Assembly: GCF_041053105.1 (NCBI RefSeq)
Contig: NZ_CP163444.1
Coordinates: 7,038,501-7,102,500, forward strand
Source of the DNA: Streptomyces sp. R44
GTDB taxonomy: Bacteria; Actinomycetota; Actinomycetes; Streptomycetales; Streptomycetaceae
Direction of reading: 5' to 3'
Length of the DNA: 64,000 bases
The notes beneath the pieces were generated by a model. It was not told where the DNA came from and made no database searches. It worked only from the letters and a program-made list of their open reading frames with translations. Positions 25,294 through 33,405 of the stretch are shown here, piece after piece. How positions within the stretch are numbered: position 1 is the stretch's first letter; each line of letters starts with the position of its first letter. Position numbers and translations under genes: made by a program.

Positions 25294-26553
25294 CTACACC
25301 CCGAAAGGTGCCGGATAGGCGAGCGTGCCCGACGGAAGGGGTACGGAACCGTCCAGGACGAGCGCCATCATCGCCTCGTCCGGAACCTCGAAACCTGGCC
25401 GGATTCCATACTCGGACGCCCGTACGAACCCGAACCGTGGGTAGTACTCCGGATGGCCCAGGACGAGCACGAGCGGCTCGCCGCGCAGCCGGGCCGCGTC
25501 GAGCACCGCCCGGACGACGGCCTGCCCGGCCCCCGTCCGCTGGTGGGCGGGAGCCACCGAGACCGGGGCGAGCGCGGCCGCGGGGGCGCCGTCCACCAGA
25601 CAGCGGGTGATCAGCGCGTGCGCCGCGACCGTGCCGTCCGGGGCCTCGGCCACGTACGACAGGCCCGGCAGCCAGGCCTCGTCGAGACGGAGCGCCTCGA
25701 CGAGATCGGCCTCCGTCGCCGACGGCTCGGCTTCCGACCCGAAGGCCGTGGCCACGACCCGCCGGATCTCCGCCGCGTCCGCGGCGGTCTCCGGGCGGGT
25801 GCGCCAGCGTGGATCGGCGGGCCGCAGGACGAATCCGGCGTACCCGTAGTCGGCGCCGTGCTCGCGTCGCAGCGCGATCTCGGCGCGGGCTCCGGCCACC
25901 GCCTCGGCCATGCCGGGCACGGTGGTGTCCGCCGCGTCGGCGTGCGCCGCGAGGGGGACGTAGTACTCGTCCCAGTCGCTCTGGGGCTGCGGGACGGTCC
26001 CCAGGACGTGGTAGCCGGCCTCGACCGCCGCCGCCGCGTTCCCGGCGATCGTACGGAGCCGGTAGTGGTCCTCCCAGAACGCGCGGGCCGCCGGGCCCGG
26101 CTGCGCGGTGGTCCAGACGCACTCGGTGAGCACCAGGACGCCGCCGGGCGCGAGGAGCCTGCGCCATTCGGCCAGGGCCCGGTCGAAGCCGAGGACGAAG
26201 ACCGAGCTCTCCGCCCAGACCAGGTCGAAGGAGCCGTCGGGGAACGGCAGCGCTCCCATGTCGGCGTTCAGGGTGTGGATCGCACCGTCGAGCCCGCGGG
26301 CGGCGGCGGTCTCCCGCAGCTCCGCGAGGAACGGTTCATGGGTGTCGACGGCGGTCACCTCGGCGCCCGCCTCGGCGGCCAGGAGCAGCGCGGAGCGGCC
26401 GGGGCCGCAGCCCAGGTCGAGCACGCGGGGGCGCTCCGGAAGCCTCCCCGCGAGCGCGAGGAGCCGACGGGTGGTGGTGTCGGAGCCGGGACCCTGCCGC
26501 GGCAGACCGTGGTGCAGGGCGAAGAAGGAGTCGTGCAGAGCGTTGTCGGACAA
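25294..26553 (-). CDS. fused SAM-dependent methyltransferase and GNAT acetyltransferase
   Basis: A 419-residue two-domain protein. Residues ~1-235 are a class I methyltransferase with motif I VLDLGCGPGRSALLL, the acidic post-I motif VTAVDTHEPF, and a motif IV region DLVWAESSV. Residues ~250-419 are a GNAT domain with the acetyl-CoA loop VSVAPAHQRTGAGQAVVRAV and a YPRFGFVRA signature close to predicted acetyltransferases. The fusion joins two modification activities that could act in sequence on one substrate, which is unknown. A possible 23-codon leader ORF lies 70 bases upstream and a strong terminator follows. Confidence 0.88.
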   Translation of the reverse strand: MSDNALHDSFFALHHGLPRQGPGSDTTTRRLLALAGRLPERPRVLDLGCGPGRSALLLAAEAGAEVTAVDTHEPFLAELRETAAARGLDGAIHTLNADMGALPFPDGSFDLVWAESSVFVLGFDRALAEWRRLLAPGGVLVLTECVWTTAQPGPAARAFWEDHYRLRTIAGNAAAAVEAGYHVLGTVPQPQSDWDEYYVPLAAHADAADTTVPGMAEAVAGARAEIALRREHGADYGYAGFVLRPADPRWRTRPETAADAAEIRRVVATAFGSEAEPSATEADLVEALRLDEAWLPGLSYVAEAPDGTVAAHALITRCLVDGAPAAALAPVSVAPAHQRTGAGQAVVRAVLDAARLRGEPLVLVLGHPEYYPRFGFVRASEYGIRPGFEVPDEAMMALVLDGSVPLPSGTLAYPAPFGV

Positions 26554-26623
26554 CGTGGGAAACCCTTTGTGAAGAGGGTCCCGGCCGACGACGTGACGGA
26601 CCGGTGGGAGAACCGGGATCAGG

Positions 26624-26695
26624 TCAGCCGGAGACCCGGAGGCTGAGGGACGACCGGGCGCTGCCGCACTGGGCAGCCTCCATCGCGACGGTCAT
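26624..26695 (-). CDS. possible leader peptide upstream of the methyltransferase-acetyltransferase gene
   Basis: A 23-codon ORF (ATG 26695; MTVAMEAAQCGSARSSLSL then RVSG) preceded by GGAG-type purines. It contains one Cys and several Ser codons. Its place between a promoter palindrome and the main gene suggests a regulatory leader, but no clear attenuator hairpin was identified. Coding status is unproven. Confidence 0.35.
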   Translation of the reverse strand: MTVAMEAAQCGSARSSLSLRVSG

Positions 26696-26718
26696 CAACC
26701 TCAGCTCCTCTCCACACG

Positions 26719-26732
26719 TGTTCGTACGAACA
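26719..26732. promoter_or_regulatory. 14-bp perfect palindrome TGTTCGTACGAACA
   Basis: The palindrome sits in the intergenic promoter region ~25 bases upstream of the possible leader ORF. It is not a LexA-type site, because the GAAC/GTTC halves are in the opposite order. It is a candidate operator for an unknown regulator. Confidence 0.4.
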
Positions 26733-26757
26733 GACTAACAGGCGGCCCTCCGGAGCG

Positions 26758-27699
26758 TCAGAGGCAGAGCCTCGCCTCGTGTTCCGCGTGCCCGGCCGGC
26801 TCCAGCTGGAAGGTGCAGTGCTCCACGTCGAAGTGCGAGCCCAGGCAGCCCTGGAGGGCGTGCAGCATCTTCTCGTGCCCGACCGAGTCCAGCGCGTCCT
26901 GGTCGACGACCACGTGCGCCGAGAGCACCGGCATCCCCGAGGTGATCGTCCAGGCGTGCAGGTCGTGCACGTCCTCGACGCCCGGCAGGGCCAGGATGTG
27001 CGCCCGCACCTCCGCCATGTCGACGCCCTTGGGGGCCGCCTCCAGGAGCACGTCGAGGGTCTCGCGCAGAAGCTTGAGGGTCCGCGGCACGATCATCAGA
27101 CCGATCACGATCGAGGCGATCGGGTCGGCGTACTGCCAGCCCGTCGCCAGGATGATCCCGGCCGCGACGATCACGGTGACCGAACCCAGCGCGTCCGCGA
27201 GCACCTCCAGATAGGCCCCGCGCACGTTGAGGCTCTCCTTCTGGCCCCGCATGAGCAGCGACAGCGAGATGACGTTGGCCACCAGGCCGATCACCGCGAA
27301 CGCGATCGCGAGCCCGCCCTTGGTCTCGGCCGGCTCGATGAACCGCTGGATCGCCTCGTACAGCACGTAACCGCCGACGACGAGCAGCAGCAGACAGTTG
27401 GCGAGCGCCGCCAGGATCTCGGCCCGGGCGTACCCGAAGGTGCGGTTCCCCGAGGGCGGCCGGTTCGCGAAGTGGATCGCGAGGAGCGCCATCGCGAGGC
27501 CGACGGCGTCGGTCGCCATGTGGGCCGCGTCGGCGATCAGCGCGAGCGAGTCGGCGGCCAGACCGCCGATGATCTCGATCACCATCACGGAGAGCGTGAT
27601 GCCGAGCGCGATCCGCAGTCGGTTCCGGTACCCGGCGGCCGCCGTACCCGTCGGCGGCGGGCCGCCGTGGCTGTGCCCGTGGTCGTGTCCAGCCCCCAT
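26758..27699 (-). CDS. cation diffusion facilitator family metal exporter
   Basis: A 313-residue CzcD-like CDF protein that exports divalent metal ions (typically Zn, Co or Cd) in exchange for protons. The N terminus is His-rich (GAGHDHGHSHGG). Six membrane helices follow, with metal-site pairs HMATD in helix 2 and EVLADALGS in helix 5, and a cytoplasmic C-terminal domain (residues ~215-313) with several His residues. The ATG at 27699 precedes the His-rich segment directly; the open frame further upstream runs through the promoter. Metal specificity cannot be read with certainty. Confidence 0.92.
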   Translation of the reverse strand: MGAGHDHGHSHGGPPPTGTAAAGYRNRLRIALGITLSVMVIEIIGGLAADSLALIADAAHMATDAVGLAMALLAIHFANRPPSGNRTFGYARAEILAALANCLLLLVVGGYVLYEAIQRFIEPAETKGGLAIAFAVIGLVANVISLSLLMRGQKESLNVRGAYLEVLADALGSVTVIVAAGIILATGWQYADPIASIVIGLMIVPRTLKLLRETLDVLLEAAPKGVDMAEVRAHILALPGVEDVHDLHAWTITSGMPVLSAHVVVDQDALDSVGHEKMLHALQGCLGSHFDVEHCTFQLEPAGHAEHEARLCL

Positions 27700-27762
27700 G
27701 ACAAGGCCTCCCGGTCGTGTCTCTTGTGTGCCCCGATTCGCAAGTGAACTACGGGTGGGGGG

Positions 27763-27796
27763 TATGTGCAACACGGTACTGAACACCGTTGTCATA
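27763..27796. promoter_or_regulatory. imperfect inverted repeat in the cation-exporter promoter
   Basis: The arms are TATG-tg-CAAC and GTTG-t-CATA around a 21-base core. It lies 64 bases upstream of the CDF start and could be a metalloregulator site; weak evidence. Apart from this, the 387-base gap (27700-28086) shows no gene, only a GC-rich leader ending in the AAGGAG site of the next operon. Confidence 0.25.
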
Positions 27797-28086
27797 TGCT
27801 CTGACCTGCGACAACACCCAAACGGAGAGTCGGGGCCGCCGGCCTGCCGGAGCGGGTTTGTGGGGCGGGCCGCCGATCGCCCATGATGATCTCCGCAGTA
27901 CGCGGCGCACCCGGACGGACACGGTCGGTCCCGGGGGAGTCCGGGCGGCGAAGCCTCGGTGAACTCGATTCCGTTCATCCGATAGCCTCAGCCGACGTGT
28001 CGCCGCCCGGTGCCGGGCCACACCGCCGCGCCCGGAGCCGCCATGGCCCCGCCGGCCCCTCCGTCAGCTTCAAGGAGTGAGTTCGT

Positions 28087-29889
28087 CTGTCGACCGCCAT
28101 CCTCACCGGCCCGCCGGTACCCGGATCCTCGCTCGACGGCGATCTGCGGTCGCTCGGCTTCGACGTCCGGATCGCCTCCGGCGCCGAGGAGACCGGTGCC
28201 CTGCTCGCCGCCGTCCCGGCGGGTGAGCGCGTCGCGCTCGTCGACCCCCGGTTCGTCGGTCATCTGCACGCGCTGCGCCTCACCCTGACCGACCCCCGTT
28301 TCCCCGCGGCCGCCGCCCCCGGCGCGCTCACCGCGCAGCGCGAGGCCCGCCCCGCGCTCGCCCGCGCCCTGGCCACCGTCTCCGCGACCTCCGGGGCCGC
28401 AGGCACCGGCACGCTCACCGACGGCCTCACCGACGCGCTCGCCGAGGCACTCGACGCCGAGAGCGTCGCCGTGCACCGGCCCCAGCTCGGCACCCTCGTC
28501 GCCACCGTGCCCACCGACGCCGAGGCCCGCCACGAGGCCCGCGCCGCCGTCGAGGCCGTCGACGACGAGGCCGTACGCCTGCGCTCCGCAGTCAAGGCGC
28601 ACGACGGCTTCTTCACCACCTTCTTCATCAGCCCGTACTCGCGCTACATCGCCCGCTGGTGCGCGCGCCGCGGCCTCACCCCCAACCAGGTCACCACCGC
28701 CTCGCTGCTCACCGCGCTGATCGCGGCCGGCTGCGCGGCCACCGGCGAACGGGGCGGCTACATCGCCGCCGGCGTCCTGCTCCTGGTCTCCTTCGTCCTC
28801 GACTGCACGGACGGGCAGCTCGCCCGCTACGCGCTCAAGTACTCGACGATGGGCGCCTGGCTCGACGCCACCTTCGACCGGGCCAAGGAGTACGCCTTCT
28901 ACGCGGGCCTCGCCCTCGGCGCCGCCCGCGACGGTGACGACGTATGGGCGCTCGCGCTCGGCGCGATGGTCCTCATGACCTGCCGGCACGTCGTGGACTT
29001 CTCCTTCAACGAGGCCAACCACGACGCCACGGCCAACACCAGCCCGACCGCCGCCCTCTCCAGCAAGCTGGACAGCGTCGGCTGGACGGTCTGGGCCCGC
29101 CGCATGATCATCCTGCCGATCGGCGAGCGCTGGGCGATGATCGCCGTCCTCACCGCCGCCACCAGCCCCCGGATCGTCTTCTGGGCCCTGATCATCGGCT
29201 GCGCCTTCGGCGCCTGCTACACCACGGCCGGCCGCGTCCTGCGCTCCCTGACCCGCAAGGCCAAGCGCACGGACCGCGCGGCCCAGGCCCTGGCGGACCT
29301 CGCGGACTCGGGGCCGCTGGCCGAGCTGGTGGGCCGGGTGTGGAAGCACCACCCGATGCGCCTCCCGTTCGCCGTGGCAGGAGCCGCCCTCCTGCTCGCC
29401 ACCGCATGGGTGGAGCCGTTCGGCTCCTGGATCACGGTCTCCGCGGCGATCGTCTACGTCCTGACGAGCGGCAGCGCGGTCGCCAAGCCCCTGAAGGGCG
29501 CCCTCGACTGGCTCGTACCGCCCGTCTTCCGCGCCGCCGAGTACGGCACCGTGCTCATCCTCGCGGCCAAGGCGGACGCCGCCCACGCCCTCCCCGCCGC
29601 ATTCGGGCTGGTCGCGGCCGTCGCCTACCATCACTACGACACGGTGTACCGCATTCGCGGCGGCACCGGCGCGCCGCCCGCCTGGCTGGTGCGCGTCACC
29701 GGCGGACACGAGGGGCGCACGCTCCTGGTGACCGTCCTCGCCGCCCTGCTGGCGGACCGCGGCGACGACTTCACCCTGGCACTGACCGCGATGGCGGTCG
29801 CCGTCGCGCTGGTGGTGCTCGTGGAGTCCATCCGCTTCTGGGTCTCCTCCGGAGCACCCGCCGTTCACGACGAAGGAGAAACAGCATGA
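28087..29889 (+). CDS. CDP-alcohol phosphatidyltransferase with DUF5941-like regions, apparent CTG start
   Basis: About 600 residues. Sequence with clear coding character runs in frame from just after the stop at 28078-28080, but contains no ATG, GTG or TTG until 28471. The codon at 28087 is CTG, 9 bases after AAGGAG, so I propose a CTG start (LSTAILTGPPVPGSS); an early frameshift from GTG 28077 is the alternative. The catalytic motif is complete: D239-xx-D242G-xx-AR-x8-G256-xxx-D260-xxx-D264. Multiple membrane helices surround it. It transfers a phospho-alcohol from a CDP-activated donor. First gene of a seven-gene operon; ATGA overlap with the next. Confidence 0.82.
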   Translation: MSTAILTGPPVPGSSLDGDLRSLGFDVRIASGAEETGALLAAVPAGERVALVDPRFVGHLHALRLTLTDPRFPAAAAPGALTAQREARPALARALATVSATSGAAGTGTLTDGLTDALAEALDAESVAVHRPQLGTLVATVPTDAEARHEARAAVEAVDDEAVRLRSAVKAHDGFFTTFFISPYSRYIARWCARRGLTPNQVTTASLLTALIAAGCAATGERGGYIAAGVLLLVSFVLDCTDGQLARYALKYSTMGAWLDATFDRAKEYAFYAGLALGAARDGDDVWALALGAMVLMTCRHVVDFSFNEANHDATANTSPTAALSSKLDSVGWTVWARRMIILPIGERWAMIAVLTAATSPRIVFWALIIGCAFGACYTTAGRVLRSLTRKAKRTDRAAQALADLADSGPLAELVGRVWKHHPMRLPFAVAGAALLLATAWVEPFGSWITVSAAIVYVLTSGSAVAKPLKGALDWLVPPVFRAAEYGTVLILAAKADAAHALPAAFGLVAAVAYHHYDTVYRIRGGTGAPPAWLVRVTGGHEGRTLLVTVLAALLADRGDDFTLALTAMAVAVALVVLVESIRFWVSSGAPAVHDEGETA

Positions 29890-30623
29890 TCGGCCTCGTA
29901 CTGGCAGCCGGTGCCGGACGGCGTCTGCGCCCCTACACCGACACCCTTCCGAAGGCCCTCGTGCCTGTCGACGGCGACACCACCATCCTCGACCTCACGC
30001 TGAAGAACTTCGCCGAGATCGGCCTCACCGAGGTCGCGATCGTCGTCGGCTACCGCAAGGAGGCCGTCTACGACCGCAAGGACGCCCTGGAGGCCACGTA
30101 CGGCCTCAAGCTGACCCTCATCGACAACGACAAGGCCGAGGAGTGGAACAACGCCTACTCCCTGTGGTGCGCCCGTGAGGTCCTCAAGCGCGGTGTGATC
30201 CTCGCCAACGGCGACACCGTCCACCCGGTCTCCGTCGAGAAGACCCTGCTCGCCGCCCGCGGCGACGGCAAGAAGATCATCCTCGCCCTCGACACGGTGA
30301 AGAACCTCGCCGACGAGGAGATGAAGGTCATCGTCGCCGAGGGCAAGGGCGTCGAGCGCATCACCAAGCTGATGGACCCGGCCACCGCCACCGGCGAGTA
30401 CATCGGTGTCACCCTCATCGAGGCCGAGGCCGCCGAGGAGCTCGCGGACGCGCTCAAGGCGACCTTCGAGCGCGACCCCGACCTCTACTACGAGGACGGC
30501 TACCAGGAGCTCGTCAACCGCGGCTTCACCGTCGACATCGAGCCCATCGGTGACGTCAAGTGGGTCGAGATCGACAACCACGACGACCTCGCGAAGGGCC
30601 GTGAGATCGCGTGCCAGTACTGA
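29886..30623 (+). CDS. nucleotidyltransferase (sugar-1-phosphate/alcohol phosphate NTP transferase)
   Basis: A 245-residue single-domain enzyme of the GT-A nucleotidyltransferase fold. It begins MIGLVLAAGAGRRLRPYTD, the NTP-binding signature, continues with LPKALVPVDG, and has a metal-binding Asp in LANGDTVHP. It probably makes a CDP- or UDP-activated head group from a phosphorylated alcohol. Its position between a CDP-alcohol phosphotransferase and a glycerol-1-phosphate dehydrogenase-like gene suggests a CDP-activated polyol, but this is inference. ATGA overlap upstream and 13-base overlap downstream show tight coupling. Confidence 0.88.
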   Translation: MIGLVLAAGAGRRLRPYTDTLPKALVPVDGDTTILDLTLKNFAEIGLTEVAIVVGYRKEAVYDRKDALEATYGLKLTLIDNDKAEEWNNAYSLWCAREVLKRGVILANGDTVHPVSVEKTLLAARGDGKKIILALDTVKNLADEEMKVIVAEGKGVERITKLMDPATATGEYIGVTLIEAEAAEELADALKATFERDPDLYYEDGYQELVNRGFTVDIEPIGDVKWVEIDNHDDLAKGREIACQY

Positions 30624-31672
30624 CCCGGCTGATCCCTTCGCCGGTCGTCGTCGACATCCGCCGGGGAGCGCTGGACGACCTGTCCGCGCTCCTCGCGGAC
30701 CAGCGGATCTCCAGCAACGGCAAGATCGCCGTCGCCATCAGCGGCGGCTCGGGCCTCAAGCTGCGTGACCACTTCGCCCCCGAGCTGCCCGGCGCCGACT
30801 GGTACCCGGTCGCGGGCGGCACGATCGACGAGGCCGTCAAGCTCGCCGACGCCATGCGCGGCAAGCGGTACGACGCCGTGGTCGCCCTCGGCGGCGGCAA
30901 GATCATCGACGTGACCAAGTACGCGGCGGCCCGGGTCGGGCTGCCGCTGGTGGCCATCGCCACCAACCTGTCGCACGACGGGATCTGCTCGCCGATCTCC
31001 ACCCTGGACAACGACAACGGGCGCGGCTCCTACGGGGTGCCCACCCCGATCGCGCTGGTCATCGACCTCGACGTGATCCGGGACGCCCCGGTGCGGTACG
31101 TCCGCTCCGGCATCGGCGACGCGATCTCCAACCTGTCCGCCATCGCGGACTGGGAGCTCTCGCACCGCGAGACCGGCGAGAAGGTCGACGGCCTCGCGGC
31201 CGCCATGGCCCGCAGCGCCGGAGAGGCCGTGCTCCGCCACCCCGGCGGCGTCGGCGACGACGACTTCCTCGTCACGCTCTCCGAGGGTCTGGTGATGTCC
31301 GGCATCGCCATGTCGATCAGCGGTGACAGCCGTCCTTCCTCGGGCGCCTGCCACGAGATCAGCCACGCCTTCGACCTGCTCTTCCCGGCCCGCGCCGCCA
31401 GCCACGGCGAGCAGTGCGGTCTCGGCGCGGCCTTCGCCATGCACCTGCGCGGCGACCGCGACGCGTCCGCGCTGATGGTCGAGACCCTGCGCCGGCACGG
31501 GCTGCCCGTCCTGCCGGAGGAGATGGGCTTCACCGTGGACGAGTTCGTCCGGGCGGTGTCCTTCGCCCCGCAGACCCGGCCGGGCCGCTTCACCATCCTC
31601 GAACACCTCGACCTGTCCGACGACGAGATCAGGGACGCGTACGCCGACTATGCCAAATCCATCGGTAGCTGA
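30611..31672 (+). CDS. sn-glycerol-1-phosphate dehydrogenase-like iron-containing alcohol dehydrogenase (AraM/EgsA type)
   Basis: A 353-residue enzyme of the dehydroquinate synthase/glycerol dehydrogenase superfamily. NAD(P)-binding residues lie in VVALGGGKIIDVTKY (94-97 GGGK). Metal ligands fit Asp170 (SGIGDAI), His248 (GACHEISH) and His265 (ASHGEQCG). The ATNLSHDGICSP segment matches G1P dehydrogenases better than glycerol dehydrogenases. It would reduce dihydroxyacetone phosphate to sn-glycerol-1-phosphate, the stereochemistry of archaeal lipids. The GTG start at 30611 overlaps the upstream gene by 13 bases. Dehydroquinate-like alternatives are unlikely given the motif pattern. Confidence 0.85.
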   Translation: MPVLTRLIPSPVVVDIRRGALDDLSALLADQRISSNGKIAVAISGGSGLKLRDHFAPELPGADWYPVAGGTIDEAVKLADAMRGKRYDAVVALGGGKIIDVTKYAAARVGLPLVAIATNLSHDGICSPISTLDNDNGRGSYGVPTPIALVIDLDVIRDAPVRYVRSGIGDAISNLSAIADWELSHRETGEKVDGLAAAMARSAGEAVLRHPGGVGDDDFLVTLSEGLVMSGIAMSISGDSRPSSGACHEISHAFDLLFPARAASHGEQCGLGAAFAMHLRGDRDASALMVETLRRHGLPVLPEEMGFTVDEFVRAVSFAPQTRPGRFTILEHLDLSDDEIRDAYADYAKSIGS

Positions 31673-32462
31673 GGTCCGTCCTGTGCGGAAGCCCTCGGTG
31701 GCGGAACTCCGCCCGGTCGTCCACCCGCCGGGTGTGAAGGACCGGCGGAGCGGTGAGCACTGGGGCGGCCGGCTGTACATGCGGGAGATCTCCCTCAGGA
31801 TCACCCGGCAGCTCGTCGGCACCAAGGTGACGCCGAACCAGCTCACGTACGTCATGACGCTCGCGGGCGTCCTCGCCGCACCCGCCCTGCTCGTGCCCGG
31901 GATCCCGGGGGCGCTGCTCGGCGCGCTCATGGTCCAGCTCTACCTGCTGCTCGACTGCGTCGACGGCGAGGTGGCCCGCTGGAAGAAGCAGTACTCGCTG
32001 GCCGGGGTCTATCTGGACCGGGTCGGCGCCTATCTGTGCGACGCGGCCGTCCTCGTCGGCTTCGGCCTGCGCGCCGCCGACCTGTGGGGCTCGGGACGGA
32101 TCGACTGGCTGTGGGCCTTCCTGGGCACGCTCGCCGCCCTCGGCGCCATCCTGATCAAGGCCGAGACCGACCTCGTCGGCGTCGCCCGCCACCAGGGCGG
32201 TCTGCCGCCGGTCAAGGAGGCCGCTTCCGAGCCGCGCTCCTCCGGCATGGCGCTCGCCCGCCGGGCCGCCGCCGCGCTCAAGTTCCACCGGCTCGTCCTC
32301 GGCATCGAGGCCTCGCTGCTCATCGTGGTCCTGGCGATCGCGGACCAGGCCAGGGGAGACCTCTTCTTCTCCCGGCTCGGTGTCGCCGTCCTCGCCGGCA
32401 TCGCCCTGCTCCAGACCGTGCTGCACCTGGTGTCGATCATGGTCTCCAGCAGGCTGAAGTGA
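31650..32462 (+). CDS. CDP-alcohol phosphatidyltransferase family protein with variant active site
   Basis: A 270-residue membrane protein. The family motif is D102CVD105G106EVAR...G119VYLD123, with spacing intact, but the fourth Asp, which is D264 in the partner enzyme at 28087-29889, is Ala127 here (codon 32028-32030). That residue is considered the general base in characterised members, so the enzyme may be inactive, use another residue, or work on a different substrate. Membrane helices cover most of residues 65-265. It overlaps the upstream gene by 23 bases. Confidence 0.85.
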   Translation: MPNPSVAEVRPVRKPSVAELRPVVHPPGVKDRRSGEHWGGRLYMREISLRITRQLVGTKVTPNQLTYVMTLAGVLAAPALLVPGIPGALLGALMVQLYLLLDCVDGEVARWKKQYSLAGVYLDRVGAYLCDAAVLVGFGLRAADLWGSGRIDWLWAFLGTLAALGAILIKAETDLVGVARHQGGLPPVKEAASEPRSSGMALARRAAAALKFHRLVLGIEASLLIVVLAIADQARGDLFFSRLGVAVLAGIALLQTVLHLVSIMVSSRLK

Positions 32463-32470
32463 GGCCGGCC

Positions 32471-33355
32471 GTGAGTACGCCGCTCAGGGTGGGTGCCGTC
32501 GTCATCACGATGGGCACCCGCCCCGACGACCTGCGCGCGCTCATCGACTCGATCGCGAAGCAGGAGGGCGACCCGGTCGAGGTCGTCGTCGTCGGTCAGG
32601 GCACCCCGGTCACCGGGGTGCCCGACTGGGTCCGGACCGTCGACCTGCCCGAGAACCTCGGCATCCCCGGCGGCCGGAACGTCGGCATCGAGGCCTTCGG
32701 ACCCGGCGGCACCGACGTCGACGTCCTGCTCTTCCTCGACGACGACGGGCTGCTCGCCCACACCGACACCGCCGAGCTGGTCCGGCAGGCCTTCACCGCC
32801 GACCCGCGCCTCGGCATCATCAGCTTCCGGATCGCCGATCCGGAGACCGGGGTCACCCAGCGCCGGCACGTGCCCCGGCTCCGCTCGGCCGACCCGATGC
32901 GCTCCTCGCGGGTGACCACCTTCCTCGGCGGCGCCAACGCCGTCCGCACCAAGGTCTTCGCCGAAGTCGGAGGTCTGCCGGACGAGTTCTTCTACGCGCA
33001 CGAGGAGACCGACCTCGCCTGGCGCGCGCTCGACGCCGACTGGATGATCGACTACCGTTCCGACATGGTGCTGCTGCACCCCACCACAGCCCCGTCACGG
33101 CACGCCTCGTACCACTTCAACGTGGCCCGCAACCGAGTGTGGCTGGCACGTCGCAATCTGCCCGCACCCCTGGTGCCGGTCTATCTCGGCGTCTGGCTCC
33201 TGCTCACCCTGGCCCGGCGGCCCTCGCCCTCCGCGCTGAAGGCGTGGCTCGGCGGATTCCGCGCGGGCTGGACGACCCCCTGCGGACCTCGCCGCCCCAT
33301 GAGGTGGCGTACGGTGTGGCGGCTGACCCGGCTGGGTCGCCCCCCGGTCGTCTGA
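32471..33355 (+). CDS. family 2 glycosyltransferase
   Basis: A 294-residue GT-A enzyme. The N-terminal strand VVITMGTRPDDLRALIDSI, the NLGIPGGRNVGIE motif, and LLFLDDDGLLA (nucleotide-sugar DxD site) are typical of GT2 rhamnosyl or galactosyl-type transferases; FFYAHEETDLAWRA supplies the acceptor-site acidic pair. The C-terminal ~80 residues are basic with one hydrophobic segment (VPVYLGVWLLLTLA) that may dock to the membrane. The GTG start at 32471 lies 8 bases after the preceding stop. It likely adds a sugar to the lipid-linked product of this operon. Confidence 0.9.
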   Translation: MSTPLRVGAVVITMGTRPDDLRALIDSIAKQEGDPVEVVVVGQGTPVTGVPDWVRTVDLPENLGIPGGRNVGIEAFGPGGTDVDVLLFLDDDGLLAHTDTAELVRQAFTADPRLGIISFRIADPETGVTQRRHVPRLRSADPMRSSRVTTFLGGANAVRTKVFAEVGGLPDEFFYAHEETDLAWRALDADWMIDYRSDMVLLHPTTAPSRHASYHFNVARNRVWLARRNLPAPLVPVYLGVWLLLTLARRPSPSALKAWLGGFRAGWTTPCGPRRPMRWRTVWRLTRLGRPPVV

Positions 33356-33405
33356 CATCGTGGTACCCGACGTGCCGCGCATCTTGAACACGAAAGTTTC
33401 GACTT

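Noticed and set aside
26719..26732. Possible LexA (SOS) box
   Set aside because: The half-sites are GTTC...GAAC, the reverse order of the actinobacterial LexA box; kept only as an unassigned palindrome.
28010..28288. Plus-strand frame from ATG 28043 across the start of the CDP-alcohol phosphotransferase gene
   Set aside because: Ser/Pro/Arg-rich shadow in another frame; it ends after ~92 codons and does not join the transferase frame.
30611..31672. Reading the dehydrogenase as 3-dehydroquinate synthase (aroB)
   Set aside because: Same superfamily, but the metal-ligand context (SGIGDA, ACHEISH, SHGEQ) and operon partners fit glycerol-1-phosphate dehydrogenase better.
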